Below, in pieces: positions 1-5,835 of a stretch of DNA of 11,393 nt; the first letter of the stretch is position 1, and each line of letters begins with the position of its first letter. Position numbers and translations under genes: made by a program. Below the pieces are notes generated by a model that was not told the origin of the DNA, did not search any database, and saw nothing but the letters and a program-made list of their open reading frames with translations. Origin of the DNA: CAZBQG01 sp964493945 (GTDB lineage Bacteria > Pseudomonadota > Alphaproteobacteria > Rhodospirillales > UBA2165); contig CAZBQG010000145.1 of NCBI GenBank assembly GCA_964493945.1, positions 1-11,393 on the forward strand. Direction: 5' to 3'.

Positions 1-213
1 GCCCGGGGTGACGCTTTTCAGCACCTCCTGGCCGACGGCGCGGGGTCTGGCACCTTCGATGAATTCCTTGACCACGGGCAGCGCCACATCGGCTTCCAGC
101 AGGGCAACGCGCACCTCGCGCAGCGCCTCGTCCACATCCGCTTCGGACAGGGCACCGTGCCGCGTGAGGCGGTCGAAGGTGTCTGCGAATTTGCCGCTCA
201 GCCCATCAAACAT
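1..213 (-). CDS. ffh: Signal recognition particle protein Ffh (SRP54), N-terminal part, cut by window edge
   Basis: Ffh is the GTPase of the bacterial signal recognition particle. With 4.5S RNA it binds signal sequences emerging from ribosomes and docks on FtsY at the membrane. Reading the minus strand from the ATG at 213 gives 71 residues beginning MFDGLSGKFADTFDRL. They continue through the N-domain signature LREVRVALLEADVALPVVK and end at the window edge within KSVTPG. This is the helical N domain of SRP54; the G and M domains lie outside the window. Family recognition is strong because the start and the ALLEADV segment are nearly invariant. No strong Shine-Dalgarno precedes the ATG: the upstream bases are GGCTGAAAC, directly after a T tract. 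The gene is divergent from the XRE regulator and has its own promoter and structured leader. Its receptor gene ftsY lies about 3.5 kb away. Confidence 0.95.
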   Translation of the reverse strand, partial: MFDGLSGKFADTFDRLTRHGALSEADVDEALREVRVALLEADVALPVVKEFIEGARPRAVGQEVLKSVTPG

Positions 214-261
214 GTTTCAGCCAAACAAAAAACGCCAGTGCGCGAAACTCGCGGACTGGCG
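214..261 (-). terminator. Intrinsic terminator-like hairpin in the ffh leader (possible attenuator)
   Basis: On the minus strand, 255-261 pairs perfectly with 233-239 (CGCCAGT / ACTGGCG). After a C-C mismatch, a second four-pair CGCG stem closes on the five-base loop AGTTT (245-249). Six T follow immediately (232-227), then G and TTT, and the ffh ATG begins 19 bases past the hairpin. This has the full form of a rho-independent terminator, but it lies inside the leader of ffh, downstream of its likely promoter. Premature termination control of ffh, or a short leader RNA, are inferences. Confidence 0.7.
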
Positions 262-482
262 GCGCCCCTCAGGACGTCGGTTCAAGAGGCGGCAATCTAG
301 GCTGCAAGCCGTCTGGCGTCAAGGTTTATGGTGGTCCAGGGAATACGTAAAAAAGTCTTCACACCTTGAAATTTCTTTTTGAGCGAACATTTATGCAATT
401 AAAGCATGTGCGTTCTATGAGGGGTGAAGAAAAGGGCGCCGTGCCGCTTACGGAATTTCCGGGACGAGAGAAAGGAGCGGCC
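262..482. other. Divergent intergenic region between ffh and the XRE regulator
   Basis: This region holds the minus-strand ffh promoter at 294-322. On the plus strand, TTGAAA at 366-371 is followed 17 bases later by the poor -10 candidate ATTTAT (389-394), so a promoter for the regulator can only be suggested weakly. The frame of the regulator stays open upstream to 366, but no Shine-Dalgarno supports a start before 483. I see no RNA gene here; in particular I searched by eye for the 4.5S RNA core on the minus strand and did not find it. Confidence 0.45.
294..322 (-). promoter_or_regulatory. Sigma-70-type promoter for ffh
   Basis: The minus strand shows TTGACG (322-317), a 17-base spacer and TAGATT (299-294). 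The -35 box matches consensus at five of six positions and the -10 box at four of six, with ideal spacing. A start near 286-288 would give a leader of roughly 74 bases containing the hairpin at 233-261. The position upstream of ffh and the orientation fit. Confidence 0.6.
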
Positions 483-920
483 ATGAAAGGACGCACAGTA
501 TTAAGGGATGGACCCGATCCCATCGATGTTTATGTGGGCTCCAGGGTGCGCGCCCGCAGGGTCGGTATGCGGCTCAGCCAGACCAAGCTGGGCCAAGCCA
601 TCGGCGTAACCTGCCAGCAAGTCCAGAAATATGAGAACGGTGCCAACCGCATCGGGGCCAGCAATCTCTACAAGATTGCCTGCACCCTGGGTGTGGAGGT
701 GTCGCATTTCTACGAAGGCATGCCGGATTTCGAACAGCCCGGACCTGCCAAAAAGGGCCTTGAGGACAATCCGAAGGCTTTTTTCGAAAACGACCCCATG
801 GCGTCCCGCGAAGCCATCGAGCTGGTGCATAATTATTTCCGGGTGCCCGACGAACAGGTGCGTAAACGTATCTCCCAGTTTCTCAAACCCGTGGCCCGCT
901 CGGGCAAGGCTCTGGCCTGA
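483..920 (+). CDS. XRE-family helix-turn-helix transcriptional regulator
   Basis: This is a 145-residue DNA-binding regulator of the Cro/CI (XRE) type. The N-terminal half (about residues 15-75) is the helix-turn-helix domain: VGSRVRARRVGMRLSQTKLG, then AIGVTCQQVQKYENGANRIG as the recognition region, and a hydrophobic LYKIACTLGVEVSHFYEG end. The C-terminal half (about 80-145) is a charged linker and a short helical stretch (EAIELVHNYFRV) seen in many alphaproteobacterial relatives. The start at 483 is chosen because AAGGAG stands seven bases before it; in-frame codons upstream to 366 lack such a site. Regulators of this architecture are common in alphaproteobacteria and only a few have known targets. 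The divergent position next to ffh does not by itself show that it controls ffh. Its DNA target is unknown. Confidence 0.9.
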   Translation: MKGRTVLRDGPDPIDVYVGSRVRARRVGMRLSQTKLGQAIGVTCQQVQKYENGANRIGASNLYKIACTLGVEVSHFYEGMPDFEQPGPAKKGLEDNPKAFFENDPMASREAIELVHNYFRVPDEQVRKRISQFLKPVARSGKALA

Positions 921-994
921 AACTGTCGCACGGTTGATTGGGGCCTGGTTGTCAAATTCTTTCCCCGCCCGGCCCAAACCGTTAACATGGGCTT

Positions 995-1675
995 ATGGCG
1001 CATGAACAACTTGACGGCCTTCTGGCGGCTTGCGGTCTGATACGCCGGGGCGGGTTTACACCCGGCCCGGAGGACGGCCTGCCCGACAAGGGTGCCAGCC
1101 TGATCCTCATCGGCAATGACGGCCCGGCAATGTGGCGGGTCTTTAGCGCGCAAGCCGGGCAGAGGCCCAATCCACTGAACGATTGGAGCCGCGGCAATCT
1201 GGAGCGCATCGCGGCGGAGCTGGGAGCCATCGCCTATTTTCCCTTCGGCGGTCCGCCCCATCTGCCTTTCCAGAAATGGGCCATGAAGGCCGAAAAGCTC
1301 CATGCCTCGCCGATCCGCACCTTGTTGCATCCCAGCTTCGGCCTTTGGCACAGCTACCGGGGTGCGTTGTTGTTCGCCCAGCCCCAGGAACTGGACCCCA
1401 TGGAAGACTGGGCGTCTCCTTGCGCAACTTGTTCTGACCGGCCTTGTTTGAATTCCTGCCCGGTGGAAGCATGGTCGGGCGGCAATCTTGATATCGGCAC
1501 CTGCATGGCCGGGCTGGATAGCCCGGAGGGGTCGGATTGCATGGGCGGGGGATGTCTGGCCCGGCGTGCCTGTCCGGTGGGCCGGGACCATATTTATGCG
1601 CCCGAACAGGCCAGCTTCCATATGCGTGCTTTCCTGGAAATGCTGCACGCCAGATTTGCCCCAGATATTGCTTGA
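995..1675 (+). CDS. Small Fe-S (ferredoxin-like) protein related to the C-terminal part of epoxyqueuosine reductases
   Basis: The 226-residue protein has its metal ligands in the C-terminal third. Cys143, 146, 151 and 155 form a C-x2-C-x4-C-x3-CP cluster motif. Cys170, 182, 187 and 193 form a second group ending in RRACPVG. This two-cluster arrangement is that of a [4Fe-4S] electron carrier domain. The preceding part contains LGAIAYFPFGGPPHLPFQKW, typical of a conserved alphaproteobacterial family annotated simply as ferredoxin. It resembles the Fe-S half of QueG-type proteins but is too short for a full cobalamin-dependent reductase. No signal peptide is seen, so a cytoplasmic location is likely. 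The gene ends nine bases before dapF and probably belongs to the same transcript as dapF-mtaB-ftsY. No Shine-Dalgarno is obvious before the ATG; no other in-frame ATG competes. The exact electron partner is unknown. Confidence 0.75.
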   Translation: MAHEQLDGLLAACGLIRRGGFTPGPEDGLPDKGASLILIGNDGPAMWRVFSAQAGQRPNPLNDWSRGNLERIAAELGAIAYFPFGGPPHLPFQKWAMKAEKLHASPIRTLLHPSFGLWHSYRGALLFAQPQELDPMEDWASPCATCSDRPCLNSCPVEAWSGGNLDIGTCMAGLDSPEGSDCMGGGCLARRACPVGRDHIYAPEQASFHMRAFLEMLHARFAPDIA

Positions 1676-1684
1676 GCAAAAATT

Positions 1685-2518
1685 ATGACTGAACTGGCTT
1701 TCACCAAAATGCATGGTCTGGGCAATGATTTCGTGATCATTGACCAGCGTCAGAAGGATTTCAACCCAAGCTCGGATCAGGCCCGCGCCCTGGCCGACCG
1801 GCAACGGGGTGTGGGCTGCGATCAGTTGATCCTGCTGGCACCGCCAACTGATGCGGCCGCGGTGATTGCCATGCGTATTTTAAATGCCGATGGGGGCGAG
1901 GCGGGGGCTTGCGGCAATGCGGCCCGCTGCGTGGCGGATTTGATGATGGCGGAGACGGGCTCGGATGAAGCAGTGATCCAGACCCCGGCGGGTTTGGTCC
2001 GGGCCCGGCGTGCCGATGGCGGCTTGATTGCGGTGGATATGGGACCGGCGCATCTGGATTGGCGTCAAATCCCTCTGGCCCGCGAAGTGGATCATCTTCA
2101 TCTTCCCGTCCAGCATAGGGAATTGAAGGACGGCGTCGGCGTCGGCATGGGCAATCCCCATGCGGTTTTCTTTGTGGATCAGGTGAACGGGGTGGATCTG
2201 GCCCGGACCGGCCCGGAAATGGAGCATGATCCCTTGTTTCCCGAGCGCACCAATGTGGAAGTGGTTCAGTGCATATCCCGGGATCTTCTGCGGGTGCGGG
2301 TCTGGGAGCGGGGTGCGGGCCTGACCCTGGCTTGCGGCACGGGGGCCTGCGCGGCCCTGGTGGCGGCCAATTTGCGGGGCCTGGCCGGCCGCAAAGCGGA
2401 CGTCGAGCTGGATGGCGGGGTGCTCAATATCGAATGGCTGCAAGATGATCATGTGCTGATGACCGGCTCGGCTAGCAAGGTCTTTTCCGGAACACTGGAG
2501 CTTTCGGAATTGTCATGA
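1685..2518 (+). CDS. dapF: Diaminopimelate epimerase
   Basis: DapF converts LL-diaminopimelate to meso-diaminopimelate without a cofactor, the penultimate step of lysine synthesis and the source of the peptidoglycan cross-linking residue. The 277-residue length is normal. Visible signatures are the N-terminal MHGLGNDFVIID, the RGVGCDQL segment, and the two catalytic cysteines acting as base and acid: Cys76 in GACGNAARC and Cys217 in LACGTGAC. The substrate-binding GMGNPHAVFF and the ERTNVEVV motif are also present. The protein is cytoplasmic and forms two symmetric lobes. Its stop overlaps the mtaB start by four bases (ATGA at 2515-2518), which suggests translational coupling. The dapF-mtaB-ftsY order is a recurrent alphaproteobacterial arrangement. 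Confidence 0.97.
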   Translation: MTELAFTKMHGLGNDFVIIDQRQKDFNPSSDQARALADRQRGVGCDQLILLAPPTDAAAVIAMRILNADGGEAGACGNAARCVADLMMAETGSDEAVIQTPAGLVRARRADGGLIAVDMGPAHLDWRQIPLAREVDHLHLPVQHRELKDGVGVGMGNPHAVFFVDQVNGVDLARTGPEMEHDPLFPERTNVEVVQCISRDLLRVRVWERGAGLTLACGTGACAALVAANLRGLAGRKADVELDGGVLNIEWLQDDHVLMTGSASKVFSGTLELSELS

Positions 2519-3753
2519 GCGCCCCCCGCATTATCACTTTGGGCTGCCGTCTCAACCGCTTCGAATCAGAGGTGATGTGGGTCGGCACGGAAGAGGCCGG
2601 GTTGGATGATGCCATCATCATCAATAGCTGCGCCGTCACCGGTGAGGCGGAGCGCCAGACCAGATCGGAAATCCGCAAAGCCCGCCGGGATCATCCGGAG
2701 GCCCGGATCATCGTTTGCGGCTGCGCTGCCCAGATCGCGCCCGAAAAATTCGTCGCCATGGAAGAAGTGGATCAAGTGCTGGGCAACCGGGAAAAAATGT
2801 TGCCGGGAAGTTTTGACGGCAGCCGGGTCCAGGTCGGCGATATTTCCCGGCGGCATGCCATGCAGCCCATGGAACTGGAAGGCTTTCAGTCACGCAGCCG
2901 GGCATTGGTTCAGATTCAGCAAGGCTGCGATCATAGCTGCACCTTTTGCATCGTGCCGGCGGCCAGGGGCCCCAATCAAAGCCTGCCCTCGCAGGCGATC
3001 ATCACCCAAGTACAGTCCTTGATCGAACGAGGTCACAGCGAAGTGGTGCTGACCGGGGCCGATATCAGTTCTTACGGACAGGATATGAGCGGGGGAGAAT
3101 CCCTGGGCAGGCTGGCCCGCGCCCTTTTGGACCAAGTGGATGGGCTGGCCCGGCTGCGCCTCAGTTCCCTCGATCCGGCCATGGAGGACGGGGAATTGGC
3201 CGACCTTTTGGCCCATGAGCCCCGCCTCATGCCCCATCTTCATTTCAGCTTGCAGGCGGGCAATGATCTGGTGCTCAAACGCATGAAACGGCGCCATAGC
3301 CGCGACGGCGCCATCCGTCTTTGTGGGCGCCTGCGGGATGCCAAGCCAGATGTTGCCTTGGGCGCCGATCTGATTGCCGGCTTTCCCACTGAAAGCGATG
3401 AAATGTTCGCCGATAGTCTGAGCCTGATCGAGGCTTGCGGCCTCAGCCATCTGCATGTCTTTCCTTATTCGCCCCGCCCCGGAACGCCGGCGGCCCGCAT
3501 GGAACAGGTCCCCGCACCGGTGCGCCGCGAACGGGCGCGCATTTTGCGCGAAGCCGGCGCCCGGGCCTTAGGCGAGCGCATGGATAAATCCCTGGGCGCC
3601 ACGGCCAAGGTTTTGATCGAGACGGACCGGCGGGGGTATACCGAACATTATCTGCCCGTGCGGCTTGATTTTCAGGCCGACGCGGGAGGCATAGCCGATG
3701 TACGGCTCATCGCCCGGGACGGCAACGGGCTGATCGGAGCGCGGGCGGCGTGA
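2515..3753 (+). CDS. mtaB: tRNA (t6A37) methylthiotransferase MtaB, radical SAM enzyme
   Basis: MtaB adds a methylthio group to N6-threonylcarbamoyladenosine at position 37 of tRNAs reading ANN codons, giving ms2t6A. The 412-residue protein has the three-part layout of the methylthiotransferase family. The N-terminal domain carries auxiliary-cluster cysteines Cys11 (GCRLNRFE), Cys39 (NSCAVTGEAE) and Cys70 (CGCAAQ). The radical SAM domain has the C-x3-C-x2-C motif at Cys138, 142 and 145 (QQGCDHSCTFCIVPAARG), followed by HFSLQAGND and FPYSPRPGTPAA. A short TRAM-like C-terminus (about 360-412) would bind tRNA. The RLNRFES motif points to MtaB rather than MiaB or RimO. The gene overlaps dapF upstream and ftsY downstream by four bases at each end, so all three are likely co-translated. 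Confidence 0.93.
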   Translation: MSAPRIITLGCRLNRFESEVMWVGTEEAGLDDAIIINSCAVTGEAERQTRSEIRKARRDHPEARIIVCGCAAQIAPEKFVAMEEVDQVLGNREKMLPGSFDGSRVQVGDISRRHAMQPMELEGFQSRSRALVQIQQGCDHSCTFCIVPAARGPNQSLPSQAIITQVQSLIERGHSEVVLTGADISSYGQDMSGGESLGRLARALLDQVDGLARLRLSSLDPAMEDGELADLLAHEPRLMPHLHFSLQAGNDLVLKRMKRRHSRDGAIRLCGRLRDAKPDVALGADLIAGFPTESDEMFADSLSLIEACGLSHLHVFPYSPRPGTPAARMEQVPAPVRRERARILREAGARALGERMDKSLGATAKVLIETDRRGYTEHYLPVRLDFQADAGGIADVRLIARDGNGLIGARAA

Positions 3754-4682
3754 GCGGGGAGAAAAAAGGCTGGGCCCATCGCCTGAGATTGGGCCTCGGC
3801 CGTTCACGGGACGCGCTGACCGATGGCGTCAACCGCCTGTTCCGGAGTGGCCAGGTGGATCAGGCGACCCTGGATGAGCTGGAAGAATTGCTCATCGCCG
3901 CCGATCTGGGGGTGGAAACGGCTGGCCGGTTGGCCCGTCAATTGGGCGAAAAGCGCCTTGCACATGATATTACGCCCGCCGAGGTCTATGAGACCCTGGC
4001 TTCTGAAATCACCAATATTCTGGAGCCCGTCGCCCAGCCCCTGGAAATTACCGGCGGCGCCCGGCCCCATGTGGTTCTGGTCGCTGGCGTCAATGGCAGC
4101 GGCAAGACGACGACCATCGGCAAGCTGGCCAGCCAATATGCCGCATCCGGCGCCAAAGTGATGATGGCGGCGGGTGATACCTTCCGCGCCGCGGCCATTG
4201 AGCAATTGCAAATCTGGGGCGAGCGGGCCAATTGCCCGGTGATCGCGTCGGAGCCCGGCGCGGACGCGGCGGGTCTGGCGTTCCAGGCCCTGGAACAGGC
4301 CCGCGCCCAGGATATGGACCTTTTGTTGATCGACACGGCGGGCCGGCTTCATAACCGGGACGAGCTGATGGCCGAGCTTGAAAAAATCGCGCGCGTGCTG
4401 GGCAAGCTGGACCCCACGGCGCCCCACAGCCGTCTTTTGGTTCTGGACGCCACGGTCGGCCAGAACGGCCATGCGCAGGTGGAGGCCTTTTCACGCCTGA
4501 TTGATATCACCGGGCTTATTCTGACCAAGCTGGACGGCACGGCAAAGGGAGGGGTGCTGGTGGCCTTGGCTGAGAAATTCGGGATTCCCGTCCATGCCAT
4601 CGGCGTCGGCGAGGGGATCGAGGATCTGCAAAGCTTCGATGCCGGCAGTTTCGCCCGATCTCTGCTGGGGCTGGAGGATTAA
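3750..4682 (+). CDS. ftsY: Signal recognition particle receptor FtsY
   Basis: FtsY is the membrane-associated receptor GTPase that accepts SRP-ribosome complexes and passes them to the Sec translocon. The 310 residues comprise an N domain (about 15-95, with LDELEELLIAADLGVETAGR) and a G domain. G-domain motifs are GVNGSGKTT at 113-121, AGDTFRAAA at 141-149, DTAGR at 195-199, TKLDGTAKGG at 259-268 and GVGEGIEDLQSFD near the C-terminus. The long acidic A domain of enterobacterial FtsY is absent, as is usual in alphaproteobacteria. The start codon is GTG at 3750, overlapping the mtaB stop by four bases. At the 3' end its stop codon overlaps the stop of the convergent selenoprotein gene, with no terminator between them. 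Confidence 0.96.
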   Translation: MSGEKKGWAHRLRLGLGRSRDALTDGVNRLFRSGQVDQATLDELEELLIAADLGVETAGRLARQLGEKRLAHDITPAEVYETLASEITNILEPVAQPLEITGGARPHVVLVAGVNGSGKTTTIGKLASQYAASGAKVMMAAGDTFRAAAIEQLQIWGERANCPVIASEPGADAAGLAFQALEQARAQDMDLLLIDTAGRLHNRDELMAELEKIARVLGKLDPTAPHSRLLVLDATVGQNGHAQVEAFSRLIDITGLILTKLDGTAKGGVLVALAEKFGIPVHAIGVGEGIEDLQSFDAGSFARSLLGLED

Positions 4683-5350
4683 AGCAGCGCTTCTATCGCC
4701 CCGGCCCATTCTTCCGGATCAAAGCCGTGGGGCCCATGGGCTCCGTTATAGGCGATCAATCCAGCCTCATCCACGAGGAATAGGCGGTCGGGTTTGGCGA
4801 TATAGGCTTCTTCCGTCGAATTATCGATGTCATCGATGAGCATGGGAATTTCCAGGCCCAGCTCTATCTGACAGATGCCGGCCAGTTCTGTTCTCTCCTC
4901 ATAGGTCTTGGGCTGATCGTAATGGATTTCTTCGTAAAGATTGGTTGGCGAGATCCAATAATCATCGGCATGGGCCTCGCGGATATAGACGACGAAGAAA
5001 TGAACCTGGTCTTTGTAGAGGTTATAGATTTCGTTAAGGCGCACGGCCTTTTTGCGAAAGGGCGGTCAGGTATAAGACCCAAAGACCAGTCCCGCTGGTT
5101 TTCCCCGTAAATCACTCAGGGCGACCCTTTCGCCGGTTCCCTTACGGCCCGGGCCCAGCCTTTCCAGATTGAAACCGGGCGCTTCGCTGCCGGGTTTTGG
5201 CACGCGGCTCAGCCGTTCCCGGTTGGCGGCCAACATGGCATCGAAATGCTCTTCCGGAAAATCGTTGATTTCCATCCAGACCTGTTTTCTTTGTTCAGCA
5301 CTCAGCGGCTGGGCGGCGAAATCCTTGAACTGTTTATAGCGCTCATCCAT
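4679..5350 (-). CDS. Deiodinase-like thioredoxin-fold selenoprotein; in-frame TGA read as selenocysteine (Sec95)
   Basis: Read through the TGA at 5066-5068, the frame gives 223 residues. A helical N-terminal part (1-50) leads to a thioredoxin-fold core: PGSEAPGF (about 53-60), VALSDLRGKPAGLVFGSYT (76-94), Sec95, then PPFRKKAVRLNEIY. The FGS-x-T-U-PPF context is the catalytic motif of iodothyronine deiodinases. Further family marks are YIREAHADDYW (122-132), with the conserved EAH, and IAYNGAHGPHGFDP near the end. The start at 5350 is supported by GGGAG seven bases upstream. A SECIS-like stem-loop lies just after the TGA. The window uses TGA as a normal stop for the regulator, mtaB and the chemoreceptor-like gene, so the code is standard. 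The family suggests a redox or reductive dehalogenation-type reaction; the substrate is unknown and thyroid hormone is not implied. Alternative: a cysteine homologue with a TGC-to-TGA nonsense mutation, which is less likely given the exact position and the hairpin. Confidence 0.85.
5029..5059 (-). promoter_or_regulatory. Candidate bacterial SECIS element after the TGA codon
   Basis: On the minus-strand RNA, a lower five-pair stem UUUCG (5059-5055) / CGAAA (5033-5029) is followed by an internal loop (CAAA opposite AA). An upper five-pair stem AAGGC (5050-5046) / GCCUU (5040-5036) is capped by the loop CGUGC (5045-5041). The apical loop begins 20 bases after the TGA. As I recall, bacterial SECIS elements lie in the coding region roughly 16-37 bases after the UGA, with a G in the first two loop positions; the second loop base here is G. 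Both stems are perfect. Binding by SelB is inferred, not shown. Confidence 0.7.
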
Positions 5351-5411
5351 GCCCTTGCTCCCTTTGTCAGGGGCTCAGTCTAGGAGATTAATAGTGGGGA
5401 GGGAAGTGGTG

Positions 5412-5636
5412 TTAGACCTGAATATTAAGATGAAAGCCCCGAGGCACGTCGTCGCGGAGCGGCTTACCCGATTCCAATATCCGGTTCAGCCGGTCAACGG
5501 CGCACGTATGGGCCGGCGCATCATTGCGCCTCGTGATCGCGGCCCGGCGTTCGACTTCACGGGCCGACTGATAGCCGCTGGAAGCCCGTTGGGGTACGGG
5601 GGTCTGGAGGCTGGGAATTTGAATGCCATCGCTCAT
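5412..5636 (-). CDS. Small uncharacterised protein
   Basis: From the ATG at 5636 the frame encodes 74 residues, MSDGIQIPSL to GFHLNIQV; a GTG nine bases earlier would add three residues. Codons follow the window's coding style, with G or C common in third position. The C-terminal stretch RLNRILESGKPLRDDVPRGF looks like a conserved motif, and the rest is polar, rich in Gln, Arg and Ser. No membrane segment, signal peptide or metal motif is visible; one cysteine is present. It lies 61 bases upstream of the selenoprotein gene on the same strand and could share its transcript. It is divergent from the chemoreceptor-like gene, with a plausible promoter in the gap. No Shine-Dalgarno is seen. I do not recognise the family and propose no function. 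Confidence 0.55.
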   Translation of the reverse strand: MSDGIQIPSLQTPVPQRASSGYQSAREVERRAAITRRNDAPAHTCAVDRLNRILESGKPLRDDVPRGFHLNIQV

Positions 5637-5667
5637 GGGCGGCACTATGGCGGAAAAAGATTAACGA

Positions 5668-5695
5668 ATTCTGAGCGGGATGGGTTTTGTCTCAA
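5668..5695 (-). promoter_or_regulatory. Possible promoter for the small minus-strand gene (and perhaps the selenoprotein)
   Basis: The minus strand shows TTGAGA (5695-5690), a 16-base spacer and CAGAAT (5673-5668). The -35 matches five of six and the -10 four of six consensus positions. Transcription would begin near 5660, about 25 bases before the ATG at 5636. This is a reading by eye with no independent support. Confidence 0.35.
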
Positions 5696-5720
5696 CGCCT
5701 GAAATAAGTTGGAAAGTCGT

Positions 5721-5748
5721 TTGCGGGCAAGGATGCAAGGTATATAAC
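5721..5748 (+). promoter_or_regulatory. Possible promoter for the chemoreceptor-like gene
   Basis: TTGCGG (5721-5726), a 16-base spacer and TATAAC (5743-5748) form a candidate with a strong -10 box and a modest -35 box. It would give a leader of about 80 bases before the start at 5836. It lies back to back with the minus-strand candidate at 5668-5695. Confidence 0.45.
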
Positions 5749-5835
5749 AGAGGGGGCGGGGAACGGCCCCCGCGCCAATTGGCAGGGAGAGGCGTCGAAA
5801 GGCCCAAGGCAAGGCCGGATTCGACGGAGAATTGG

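Noticed and set aside
8..382. Plus-strand open frame opposite ffh
   Set aside because: It is antisense to a clear Ffh N-terminus and its product is a low-complexity Ser/Arg-rich shadow.
366..482. Upstream extension of the XRE regulator
   Set aside because: The frame is open, but the start at 483 has AAGGAG at good spacing and family homology begins after it.
949..988. TTGTCA as a promoter for the Fe-S protein operon
   Set aside because: No -10-like sequence lies 15-19 bases downstream; the nearest AT-rich block is too far away.
5046..5068. Alternative short hairpin (CCUUU / AAAGG) right after the TGA as the SECIS
   Set aside because: Its loop is only nine bases after the UGA, too close for bacterial SECIS spacing, and it competes with the better two-stem fold.
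5066..5068. TGA as evidence of a reassigned genetic code
   Set aside because: TGA ends the regulator, mtaB and the chemoreceptor-like gene normally, so only local recoding is plausible.
5349..5702. Plus-strand frame of 117 residues
   Set aside because: It is opposite the small minus-strand gene, which has better codon use and a conserved-looking C-terminus; no ribosome site supports it.
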